Below are positions 1 to 9,879 of a stretch of 64,000 nt of DNA, in pieces. Each line of letters begins with the position of its first letter. Position 1 is the first letter of the stretch. The stretch is from Thinopyrum elongatum (taxonomy: Eukaryota; Streptophyta; Magnoliopsida; Poales; Poaceae): assembly GCA_011799875.1 (NCBI GenBank), contig CM022297.1:366277105-366341104 (forward strand), in the 5' to 3' direction. The translations under genes were made by a program, and so were the position numbers. The notes under the pieces were generated by a model. It saw only the letters and a list, made by a program, of their open reading frames with translations. It was not told the DNA's origin and did no database searches.

Positions 1-36
1 GATTTCCCACTCGATGTATCCGTCAAGGTGAACTCG

Positions 37-187
37 GAGGAATCACCCTCGCTGGGTCCACACTTGAGGTGTTGTACGACAGCGTCGTTATCGGAAGCGG
101 TGAAGGAGGAATCACCCTCGATGACCACGACCGAATAGCTACTCTACAGAGTTAACATCAGAAGTGCTACACGAGGTATCACCCTCG
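37..187. repeat. Spaced copies of a small inverted-repeat motif in the F LTR
   Basis: The motif GAGGAATCACCCTC, or its variant CGAGGTATCACCCTCG, occurs at 37-50, 106-120 and 172-187, about 65 bp apart. Each copy can pair CGAGG or GAGG with CCTCG or CCTC around a 6-base loop. The same array with four copies is at 11315-11515. Function is unknown. Confidence 0.75.
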
Positions 188-952
188 GCACTCGATAGTA
201 ACGATGTAGTGTCGTTACAACTAGGGGGGTGATGTGCGGTGTCGGGGCCTGGTCTTCAATTCCCGTTGATCGGGTCTTCTGACGATCCAGCGCGGCAGTC
301 GGGATAAGTGGGGTCACTGGTAGGTCTCTTCCCAGCCTATACTAAACAGTTTAGGATATGCAGGTAATTATCAACAGCAGGTTACAATGAACAGGCTATT
401 CCTCAGAATAGGTAAAGCAGTAGCAGCAGCAATTCTAATGCAAGCATGAGAAATTAGAATGGGCAATATCGGGATGATCAAAGGGGGGGGGGCTTGCCTG
501 GTTGCTCGGCAAGAAGGAGGGGTCGTCGGTGACGTAGTCGATCACAGCGGCATCAGCAGCGGTCTCGGGGTCTACCGGAGAGAAGAGGGGGAAGAAACAG
601 TAAATACTAAGCAAACAGGAGCATGACAAATACGATACACGGTGCTAGGGGCAGTCTAACGCAGTACTACACGTATCAGACGGAGCAGGAGAATATCTGA
701 CGATATTTCCCAGGTCTTTGGAATTATCGGACAGACGATAAGAGGGGAACGGTTGCACGTTCGGATAGTTAGGGACACGTGACGGACGAACGAACCGCGT
801 ATCCGAATTCGTCTCGTCGTTCTGAGCAACTTTCATGTACAAAGTTTTTCCATCGGAGTTACGGATTATTTAATATGATTTTCTAAAGTTTTTATTAATT
901 TCTGGAATTTATTTAATTATTTAAATTAACATTATCCGAAACAGTGTCTTGC

Positions 953-982
953 TGACGTCAGCATGACGTCAGCATGAGGTCA
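953..982. promoter_or_regulatory. Three TGACGTCA-type (bZIP/CRE-like) octamers 11 bp apart
   Basis: TGACGTCA at 953-960 and 964-971 and TGAGGTCA at 975-982 are spaced exactly 11 bp, about one helical turn. TGACGTCA is a known plant bZIP target (as-1/CRE type). In an LTR this could be a promoter or enhancer, but the role is inferred. Confidence 0.5.
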
Positions 983-989
983 GCGGACT

Positions 990-1150
990 GTTAGGGTTAA
1001 TTAGGATTAATTATTTAATTAGCATTTAATTAAACTAATTAATTAAATTAGATTAATCTAAACAGAGTTAATTAACTAATTAATTAGCTAATTAATTAAC
1101 TAATTAATTAATTATTAATTTTAATTATTTTTATTTTTATTTTATTTTTT
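990..1150. repeat. AT-rich TTAATTAA low-complexity block
   Basis: A run of about 160 bp is made almost only of TTAATTA/TAATTAA units and is self-complementary. It separates the TGACGTCA array from the GC-rich block. No gene is visible. Confidence 0.7.
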
Positions 1151-1159
1151 TATCGTTTT

Positions 1160-1930
1160 AGGGGCGTGGGCCCCTTCTGTCATCGTCACAGGAGGGCCGG
1201 GCCCACTGGTAGGTGGCCCGGGGGGGCCAAACGGGCACGGGCGCGCGGGCGCTAGCCCGACTGGGCACTGGCCCGGGCCAGCCACGGCCACGGCCAGTGG
1301 CGGAACGGCGAGCAGCGGTGGCGGGGACGTGCGGGCGAGCGGCGCGGGGTGCAGTCGGCAGGGACGGGCATGTGCGGGCGGTGACGGAGGCGTGCTCGAG
1401 CGGGCGTGGCCGTGCGCGAGGGAGGGCACGGCGACCAGTCGCGGTGTGGCGTGTGGTGACCGCGGCGAGGCGCGACCGGCGACGGGGAGAGCTGCGGTGA
1501 GCGGGCGCACAGTGGGGAAGAGGAGGCCAAGGGCCTCACCAGCGTTGGAGGGTAGGGGGGCGTCGAGGCTTGGTGAGGCCGGCGAGAAAGAGGTCGGGGA
1601 CGCGACGGTGAGGTGGCGGCGTTCGGCGACGGCGTCGGCGAGGCGAGGCAGAGGCCTCGGGCGGGGCGACGCGAGAGGGAGAAGGAGGGCGAGGAGGCGA
1701 TCCGGTGACGGGGCGGGGCGGCGCCGGGGGCGGGCGCCGGCGTCGGGGGCGCGGGGTCCCGATCCCGATCGGATCGGGGGGAGGAGTGCGAGGGAGAGGG
1801 GCAATCGGGGGAGGGGAGAATGGACCGAGAGGGGGAGAGGGGTACGTGGGGTTAGGGTTAGAGCGTGGGGGCCGGCCTGGGTCGGTTGGGCTGGCCTGGC
1901 TGACTAGCTGGCCGGTTGGCCCAGTGGGGG
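1160..1930. other. GC-rich LTR block with no supported gene
   Basis: Very high GC content leaves open frames in several phases on both strands. They are Arg/Pro/Gly/Ala-rich and have no recognisable domain. Similar GC-rich blocks sit in the LTRs of B (18200-18800 and 23300-23900) and E (about 62.3-62.55 kb), so this is shared LTR sequence and not a host gene. Confidence 0.6.
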
Positions 1931-2403
1931 GGGGGGTTTTCCCTTTTCTTTTTATTTATTTCCTTTTCTTTTTTTCTGTTTATTTCCTGTTTTGCAAATT
2001 GTGGCACCACATGACTTTTGTATTTTCTGAAACTTGCCCATTATCACAGTGCAATATTAGACATTGTTAGAAAATGGTTTGGAGTACAAATGATTTTATC
2101 TTTATTTTATTTAATTTGAAAAAAAAAAGGTTAAATAACTCTGTTTTGTTGCTGTTAGAGGCACATAATTAATTTAGTATATGTTCATTATAATTTTAGA
2201 TTTGTCTCTGGAATATTTTCCATTTAATGAACATTTTAGTTTCTATGTTGGACAACTTTTATTTTCGCTTTAGTTTAATTTTTTAAGTTTGAATTAGGAG
2301 TTGAAATGCAATATGATGCAAATGATGATTAGGCCCTGTTAATCCTAATTACATGGCATAATCAAAAGGGTGGTTACTGTAGTTAACCACTGGGGGTGTT
2401 ACA

Positions 2404-2662
2404 AGTGGTATCCCCAGCCCACCAGGGTTCAAGTCCTGATGCTCGCATTATCCTGGATTTATATCAGGATTTCCGGCGATGCGCTTTCAGTGGGAGGAGA
2501 CGTTCCCATCGACGACGAGGCGCCTACAGTGATTTCGTAAATCTTAAGATAATATGCCGGCTCAGTCTCTCGAAGATGCTCATAGGGGTAGGGTGTGCAT
2601 GTGTGCGTTCATAGGGGTGAGTGTATGCGCGTATGTACGAGCGTTTGCATATGTACTGTGTT
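2404..2662 (+). mobile_element. Au-like tRNA-derived SINE, 5' end lost
   Basis: The body matches the Triticeae Au SINE as I remember it. A B-box-like GGGTTCAAGTCC stands at about 2425-2436, then the GGCGATGCGCTTTCAGTGGG segment, a TGTGCATGTGTGCGTTCATAGGGG stretch and the terminal GTACTGTGTT. The 5' end, including most of the A box, is missing and is replaced by the LTR of F ending at 2403. F probably inserted into this SINE, with the missing part expected left of the window. Confidence 0.75.
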
Positions 2663-2743
2663 CAAAAGGATGATAAACACAGAAGTCTTGGTAGGCATTT
2701 ATACTAATATTAAGTTATATAACAAGGGGCTCTTGCAACTTGC

Positions 2744-3603
2744 TTATATCGAGTAGACGATCAGGCGCAGTCCCTTGGAAGTGCATTTAAAGGCAAAAGC
2801 ATATGCTTGCCCTTTGTTCGTGTGTGCCTGACGGAAGAAGTCGCTCCAGCCTTTAGTGATGGTGGCCCTTTTGTCAACACCCTTGATAAAGCGGGTTATG
2901 ACAGCGGTAGTTCCGTCTCCAGTAGTGATTGGTAGTGCACCACGGTCAGCATCCATGTGTGGGAAAAGGGACCCCGTAGAAAAGGGAACGCTAAAGTACT
3001 GAAAATAACAGTAAAGGTTAGTTACTATATCATTTTATACCATGCTATTGTATGAAATAAGACAGAGCAATTGCAAAGGATTACCATTCTTTTGCCGTCT
3101 GTTGCAAATGTCTCTGCCATGTGGCACACATAGTAGCGATCAGGCGCGGTGGTGCTGCGGATGATCTTTCGTAGTCTACGAACATTATGGTTGTAGAGCT
3201 TAACTGTGTTGCCCCACACAATATGGCGACTAAACTCATCTAAATAGTGGATGCAAGGCTCACCTATGTTAAATTGTATAAAGTTATATCGTTTAGCAGT
3301 TGTTGCAAGAGTTGTTGGAATGAGAAGAGTAATGTAGCCCTTACCACGGAGAATATACTTTCCAGGCTTTAGATGGATTTTCTTGCCTTTGAACTTTTGG
3401 ATTGATTTTGCTTTGCGTGGGCAATGAAAATACTCGAATGGCCTATTGTGGGCAATGAAGATACTCGAATGGCCTATTGTGCTTGCGACACAGTGGTTCG
3501 GCTGTGATGAATAGATAAGGAGATCATGGTAAGAGTTTGGAACAGCAAATAGAGGACAACATAAACAAACAGAAGACCTATTGAATCCGAAAACACAGCT
3601 CAT
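2744..3603 (-). pseudogene. Two-exon ORF of unknown function, probably decayed
   Basis: On the minus strand, exon 1 (3603 down to 3085) and exon 2 (2998 down to 2744) join in frame across an 86-bp intron (3084-2999) with a GTAATC donor and a TTTTCAG acceptor. The stop is at 2744-2746. The region after about residue 65 is basic and hydrophobic and looks protein-like. The last exon (GWSDFFRQAHTNKGQAY) recalls the end of a plant B3 domain, but this is weak. A 31-bp tandem duplication at 3417-3478 shifts the frame inside exon 1, so the reading upstream of about residue 60 is probably wrong and the gene broken. The start is not established. No promoter or neighbours point to a function. Confidence 0.35.
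3417..3478. repeat. 31-bp tandem duplication
   Basis: Copies at 3417-3447 and 3448-3478 differ at one base. Thirty-one is not a multiple of three, so the duplication breaks any reading frame through it. Confidence 0.9.
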
Positions 3604-3726
3604 TTAATTAGATGGTTAATTAGCTTGTGTGTATTAGTGAAAAACAGAAAAGGCTATTTATCGTGTATGATCAGTGAGAAGCAGTAAGCATTGTTTGTAC
3701 ATGTAACAGCAAATAAACCAGAGCAT

Positions 3727-3800
3727 TAATGAATAGCAAACAGAACACCTACTGGACCCTGAATAATGAATAGCAAATAGAACACCTACTGGACCCTGAA
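3727..3800. repeat. 37-bp tandem duplication
   Basis: The unit starting TAATGAATAGCAAA and ending in GGACCCTGAA is repeated at 3727-3763 and 3764-3800 with one difference. Confidence 0.9.
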
Positions 3801-3859
3801 AGAAGTTTGTTTTATTAGATAGTTGATCAACTTGCATGCATAAGTGACCAAAAGGGTGC

Positions 3860-4330
3860 CACGACCCCAGTGTACTAATATAAGCATTTGGCCCAGCCCA
3901 AATACATCCGACCCATATTACATCGACTAACTCCCACGCACGCTCGTCTCACCTCATCCTTTCCCAGTTCTCAAAAAAAAATCTCCTCCTTTTCCAAACC
4001 AAACCTTATCTGTTCTCCTCCTTTCCCCCAAATCGACCAGACCACCAGTCTTTCACTTGCTTCTCAGTGCTGCCAACCGCTGGTCGCCGGTCTTGCCAAC
4101 TCTCGTCGCCCTCTGCAGTGAGGGCCCTCCAGGCCTCCACGCCAGGTGCCGGGTGTTGGCTGTTGGCTGCTGGTGCTTCTCCTTCTCTCACTGCCTTCTC
4201 CGCTCGTGCTGCATGCTGCCGTGCAGCGGATCACTGATGCTGCCACCGGCTAGTAAACTAATCGGTGAACTATTGTTGAAGCGTCAAAGGAGCAAGACTG
4301 CAGCAAGAGCACATGTATGTTTTAAAATTA
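3860..4330 (+). other. Gene-start-like block, no gene recognised
   Basis: A pyrimidine-rich stretch (about 3895-4060) that resembles a plant 5' UTR is followed by a short higher-GC segment. A possible splice donor, ACAT|GTATGT, lies near 4315. Frames on both strands reach 60-92 codons, but none has a domain I recognise. It may be a remnant of a host promoter plus first exon. The following DNA to 5431 holds only a short tandem repeat and short AT-rich frames. Confidence 0.25.
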
Positions 4331-4676
4331 ATTAAAGGAAAAGGATTCAATGATGTTCTTCATTGACTTGCGTAAAGTTTTGATTGCCATGTCATTTTTT
4401 AAGTTACTATCTGCGTCAGATATGTATTGTGTGCCAAATCTCGATAGCCTAAGCATCTATGATTTTTGTGCTATGTACATCAGCAATGAAGTACAGTTTC
4501 AGATCCATCATTTATTCATGCTTTTTGGGCTCTGCTTTTTTAGTATCGGACAGTCAGCCATCTTTTGATTCAGAAAAGAGGTGACAATGTTTTTGAATTT
4601 TTGGCTCAGGTAACACTGGTGAAACAGGAAACCATGGTCCAGGAGAGCATATCTGTAGTTATTGGTTGTAGGCATC

Positions 4677-4764
4677 TTTTGGTCAGTCCGGTGTGTTCTA
4701 CAGTTGTGGCTATGGAGCACTTTTGGCCAGTTCGGTGTATTCTACAGTTGTGGCTATGGAGCAC
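4677..4764. repeat. 44-bp tandem duplication
   Basis: Copies at 4677-4720 and 4721-4764 share the sequence ending in CTACAGTTGTGGCTATGGAGCAC with a few differences. In one plus frame this reads as Gly/Tyr-rich sequence, but the frame is not otherwise supported. Confidence 0.85.
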
Positions 4765-5431
4765 TGGATAATAGTAGTAATTATCCACAAGACCAGGTAT
4801 GTTGGTGTTACCATTCTCATAATTACAGATAACACTATACTTGCTAGGTAAATTAGGTAAGGTACATTACCCTTGCCTCGAGGCGGAAGGGAGTGAGGTG
4901 GGTACAATGGCGATAACATGTGAGGTGGCGATGAGGCCGTCCAGATGGCTCATCGTTCCACAATAGCAGAACAACGGAGCAGGCGCAAAGCATCTGCAGC
5001 AATAACAGAAAACAAAATTTACAATTTTTTCAGCCAGACAACACACCAGAACTGTCTCAACCATGAACTGACATCTAAAACACCAAAAACTGAAGAACGT
5101 TACAGCAGCATAAATCTTCATCTTCATAAGAAAATCAATCTTAAATTAGGCAAGGGTATTGATATGCAAATTTGAGATAGAAAAATGTTTATTTTCCTAG
5201 GTAATAACTCGCAACTGGTTTGCAAATACACTGAATAAAAAGATATGTAGATTAAACATGATATCCTGCTGATAGAAACGAATGGAGTTTTGTTCTTGGT
5301 TGAAATCAGCAAGTAGTACCTAAAGGACTCCTCAGCCAGAGGCCACACAAGTAAAGGTAGCCACTGACAAAGAGCTCATGCTCTTGTATATCTGTTCAGT
5401 TTCTGCACAACATCAAAGCAATTTGTAAGGT

Positions 5432-5879
5432 GATCCTCTCGGGCCATGTAGTATGGTTTGCCTACAGTTTCAGCAAAGCAATCATAGATGATGAATAAGC
5501 CTTAGGTTCTTGGGCAAAAATGTCTTACATATATTCTGAATAAACTGTATCAATTAAGTTAACTCCATTATGTAGGGATGGAAAATCAAGCAAAATGCAG
5601 TAGGAAATGTATATATTACATAATTTAACAAGAGTTTCCACATTTGCCTTCAGAGGCTTGAAATTACTAAACAAATCAGAGGAAAAAATGGGAAGATCTA
5701 CATCGCTTATTTTAGCAGATCTAGATTATAAGGTGCAAAGGTATGTTCCAGAGAATACCAGTCCTGAAGAACACAGATAGCCCAAAATCAATTGCCTTTA
5801 GAGGAGAACTCTTCTTCTTATTTGCGTGTAAGTTCTCTAGTTTAAGGTCCTGATGGATGACACCATTTCTATGGCACAT
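5432..5879 (-). pseudogene. Fragment of a calcium-dependent protein kinase (CDPK-like) gene
   Basis: On the minus strand, 5879 down to 5759 encodes the catalytic loop and DFG region of a Ser/Thr kinase. The readable motifs are [11 protein letters not shown] (CDPKs have HRDLKPEN) and [15 protein letters not shown], which is typical of plant CDPKs. A TTGTGACAG acceptor precedes it and a GTATTC donor follows. After about 280 bp, 5480 down to 5432 reads FAETVGKPYYMA, matching the activation segment that follows DFG in these kinases. The HRD arginine is replaced by Gln, PEN is changed, and I find neither the N- and C-lobe remainder nor EF hands. The fragment keeps intron-like spacing, so it looks like a broken genomic copy and not a processed one. 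Confidence 0.7.
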
Positions 5880-8780
5880 CTGTCACAATATAGTAAAAAG
5901 AATATGTGTCAGATGTCACAAAACTATCCAATATTGGAAGAAACACTTGTGGAACAAAAAGCTGGACTAAAGTTAACAATCAATGGTGGAACACTATGTA
6001 GTTTTCAATGACATGACAAATTTACATAATTCTCGGAGAAGCATGTAGCATATTTTGTATCTCTGGAGTTCAACATGGCAATATTTTGTATCTACAATAC
6101 TTTGTTTCATCATGTGTTTTAAAGGTCAAGAACCTACCCATGCTTTGCTGAGGTAGTGAAGGCTGTGGTTTTTCCAAAGGTGGTCCAGGATGTTCCTATG
6201 AACTGAACATTAAACAGATTGGAAATGAGAAAACACTTGCCACTGCTCGCTCCTGCCATCGTCCGCAACCCTGGCTCAGCTGAAAAGAATGATATAAACA
6301 TTCATAAAATTTTGAGCTCTAAACTCAGTGCATTTATTGAAATCGGATCTCCAAAGATAATAGCAAATACAAATAAAAGTCGATGCAAGCTCCAGACCTA
6401 CCGTCGAAAAGAAATCAGGATAACTAATGAAATTAAGGATCATCCTTCAGCAGCAGATCAGAATTTTTTTATTACTACTCCTTGAATTCCTAACTCCTAA
6501 GCTCGAGAACGCTCAAATGCTTCTATAAAAGCTTCAGACCACCAATAACATCATAAACCATGTATGTCGGCATTGCTCAAAAAAATCAGTAAAATAAGCA
6601 AACAAAATCTCAGTTAACCACCTGGTACACAAGACAAAGGAAATTTAAATTCCGAAACCTGAAGATATGCTATAGGAGCACAGGTATGTTTGTAGAAACT
6701 AATGTACATGTATATGCATGATTACTAAATATGGCAAGCCTTAGTTTAGTTTGCAGGAAGTGGTTTGCTTAAGGTCATTCATCCTGCCCACTTTACTTAT
6801 ACAAGTGTGACAACAAAACCATTACAACACAAGGCAACAATATATATTATGTGGTAGCAGGAATAGGAACTTGGGTGTATTTTAGTTCAGAGATATATTA
6901 TGTCCCTCCTTGTAAAAGAACTGATAAAGGACAAGAGCTAAATGTCAGGAATAAAAATGAGTAGATAATCAAGCATAAATTAGTTCCCACATGTTCCTCT
7001 GGTGGCTGTCAGAGGCACATAGATGACCGAGAGAAGCAATTTTCAGCATAAAGGGTAATGGACCACGGACCACCTTGGCATCAGATCAACCATCGCTCAC
7101 CCGTGGTCGCCTGTTCTGGCTGCTGCACCATGCAGCATGATGCACGAAGCGTTGCGCTCCTTACCTGCTGCTCCTCTTCAGCAAAAAAAGCATGGCAGAG
7201 GAGCTGCAACAAAGGTCGGCGAAAATTGTTATCTGACAAAACAGTGAAAACATCATTAATCTTGGAAGAAAACTAAATATTAGAAAGAAAATATTGCCTA
7301 TAAAAAAAATAGAAAGAACATGATGATGGTCACCTATAGCTCATACAAAATTAGCGACATCAAGAGACAATCAATTATAATTCGAATTATATATTTGCAC
7401 CCAACAAATATCTGCAAAAAAATCTACAAAAAAACCCTACAACCTCATGGATCTTTCATTGTACAAACGCATCTAAATATACACCGAGTTTGATAGTAGA
7501 AACGAGGCATAGTGATTTTAGTATGCCAAGCATTTTGTGTCTGCTGCAATCTTCAAGTATATTCTGTAAACAACTTATTTAGAAGAAGATCTAGACTAAT
7601 AGAAGTAAATCACCATGTTTCACTGCTTCATGCCCAAGCAGCCTCCAAATCGTCCATGGTTTGCTGCTCCATACCACTTCATTAACTGGGACAACCACCT
7701 AACATCGTTGTCGTGCTCATCAAAAAAGGGAGAGAGGTAACAGAAAAGAAAAGGAAGGCTGGAGTTAGTGGACATAGAGACTACCTCACCTCGGAAACCA
7801 GCATTCGCCCTTGCCATCGGCCAGGACGGAGTTGGCCGATCCATCGGCGCCATCCTCGAGTTAGCGCATGAGGCCCGAGGGGATGAGCAAAGGCAGCACC
7901 GTGGCCACTCCCTGACACGGAGCAGGCCCATAACTAACATGTTTCTCTAGTGTACACCATAATTACATAATAAAACTGTTTTCCTCACCTGATATCCATC
8001 ACAATTTGGGCACCATATACTCAAGTTGAGAACACAAACCTAGGCATGAGCACTCACCTAAAAAACATCACAAAGATGGACCGATTAGATTTCAAAGAAC
8101 ACATTACAAACAAGCAGCAATGAACAGTTAACTTAAGAGCATCTTCTAGAAAAGCCCAAAAGTATCCCCTCTCCATCATTCATCTATTTAGATTGACCAT
8201 GCTGGATATCAAAGAGACTGACTGAATACTTTTTTTTCCAGTGGTTGCTAACGATGCATTTACCATATCCATTATTTAAAAGGCTATATATTGGCCAAAA
8301 AATCAAAGTTATATATCCATGGTACATAAACCTGCTGTTGGAGAAATTATTCTTTCATCTGAGCATAAAAATGCAAACTGAACCATACAAATAGCAGGGC
8401 TAAAGAACAATATGAAAATGAAGGAAACTACTAATTAAATCGTAGCCGTTGCATTGTATGAACTCCCATAGATCTGCATACACCCTGCACATAGAAAATA
8501 AAGGCCAAAATAGAAAACTCGCTGGTCTAAATCACATGAGGTGATTAGCACTGTACATGATATCCCTGTAAGGATGTGCCAAGAATATCGAGAATTAATA
8601 TCAAGCAAGAAAAAGCATGAGAACTCGATTTAGTGAGGTGAGACACAGTTGACCTGTAACTCACCAATCACTGAAAGAAAGCTTGCCTGCAAATTATTTT
8701 GTGCCTGCTGCATGGTACAAAAGGAAATTGCAACGAACTTCCTCCCTGAAGTACCATCCACCTCCACACTTTGGAATCAA
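5880..8780. other. AT-rich low-copy stretch with no recognised gene
   Basis: Only short frames occur (up to 106 codons), without domains I can name. Small islands of higher GC at 6230-6290, 7058-7200 and 7760-7930 might be exons of the same broken minus-strand gene as the kinase fragment, but I cannot show this. Confidence 0.4.
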
Positions 8781-8789
8781 ATTAGAAAT

Positions 8790-9650
8790 CCAGATAGGAG
8801 AAATCAAAAAAAAAAGGGGGGCAGGCGCTGGAACGCGCGGCGAGTAGCAGAGCACGGCGCTCCCTCCGGCTGGCCTCGCCGGCGTCGAGGCCTCCGCCTT
8901 CGCCACCGCTGTTTCCCGACATCCAGGCGGTGCTCACGCCGTTCCACTGGCACCGGAGGAGTGGAGGAGACCGACAAGGGACAGGGAGTTGCCGTGTTAC
9001 CGCTCGTGTAGGCCAGCACAGGGCGAAGCAGGGTGAGCGCGCGGGCGAGCTCGTCATGGCCTAGGCAGAGCAGCGGTGGCGGAGGCGAGCTCGCAGGCGA
9101 GCGCACAGGCGGGGGTGCGTGGGCTGGCATGGGTGAGCGCGGCGCGGACGCGGGCATGGCAGGGCGAGCGCGGCGCGGATGCGGCGGAGCAGCAGGCTGC
9201 TGCCGCAGCGCGCAGGCGCACGCGCGCGAGGCGGGGCTACAGCGCCCAGGCGAGCAGGCGGGCGTGGCGGGGCCGCGGCGATAGGGTGGGGACTGCGCGG
9301 GACGGGCGGCGGCGGCGGCGAGCTGTGGCGGGCGGCAGGGCGCGGGCACAGCGGGCGAGAGCTCACCTGGCACTTAGGCCCTCTGCTCGCGTGCACTGCC
9401 GGTGGAGCCCCAGGCCTCACCCTCCCCTTCTCCTCCCATGGCGGCGACCTCTGCCCAATCTGAAACCATGGCGTGCGATGGCACCCGATCTGAGAGAGGA
9501 GGAAAATGAGAGAGGCAGGGCGGACGAAGCGCGACGCGAGGAGCTGCGCCGGTAGCCGCGCACAAAGAGGAGGAGGTGAATCGGGAGGGAGGAGGAGGAG
9601 CGAGGGGAAGTGGAGGCGGATATTTTCCAGGGGTCGCTCATCTCCGGCCT
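8790..9650. other. GC-rich block resembling a minus-strand gene start; product unknown
   Basis: GC rises sharply at about 8810 and falls after 9620. This asymmetry is usual for grass first exons and promoters. The longest frame (minus, 9061-9774) is Pro/Arg/Ala-rich with no domain, and several overlapping frames are equally open, which is expected from composition alone. It may be the 5' end of the broken gene that includes the kinase fragment. That link is an inference. Confidence 0.25.
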
Positions 9651-9879
9651 GAACGAGGCATACCTTAGTCACCATAAAAAGCAGCTGATTCATTGGGCCC
9701 ATGGCTAACATGGCCCACTCGGCAGACACTCCCGAAGCAGACGCGAATGTAAAAATGAACCAATGGTCCACCATGTGCCAGCAGCCAAAATGCAGCTACA
9801 GGGAAAGGATCGAGCGGCCCAGCAATCGTAGCGCATGCGGAGGCCTCAGGTTGGCGGTAGTCTAGGAGCGTTTATATGT

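Larger units (their letters stand above)
1..2403 (-). mobile_element. Element F: outer part of a long gypsy-type LTR, cut by the window start
   Basis: The plus strand ends in TGTTACA at 2401-2403, so the minus strand starts TGTAACACCCCC, the same LTR start as elements B and E. No polypurine tract follows; a SINE does. This is therefore the outer edge of the element (5' LTR or solo LTR) rather than an edge next to internal sequence. Bases 1-235 match 11296-11558, so F and F2 are one family. Adding the parts gives an LTR of roughly 3.8 kb. It holds an AT-rich block (about 990-1150) and a GC-rich block (about 1160-1930) full of spurious ORFs. No protein is supported here. The rest lies left of the window. 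Confidence 0.7.

Noticed and set aside
37..187. Spaced short repeats as a CRISPR array
   Set aside because: This is plant nuclear DNA. Units are short hairpins in an LTR, spacers are related between copies, and no cas genes exist.
1142..1907. Long overlapping ORFs on both strands in the GC-rich part of F
   Set aside because: Open in several phases at once, Arg/Pro/Gly-rich, no domains, and equivalent blocks occur in the B and E LTRs. Composition explains them.
2404..2470. B-box-like sequence as a tRNA gene
   Set aside because: No cloverleaf can be completed; it is the tRNA-derived head of a SINE.
9061..9774. 237-codon minus-strand ORF
   Set aside because: Pro/Arg/Ala-rich in a GC-rich block with equally long frames in other phases. 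No motif supports it as a protein.
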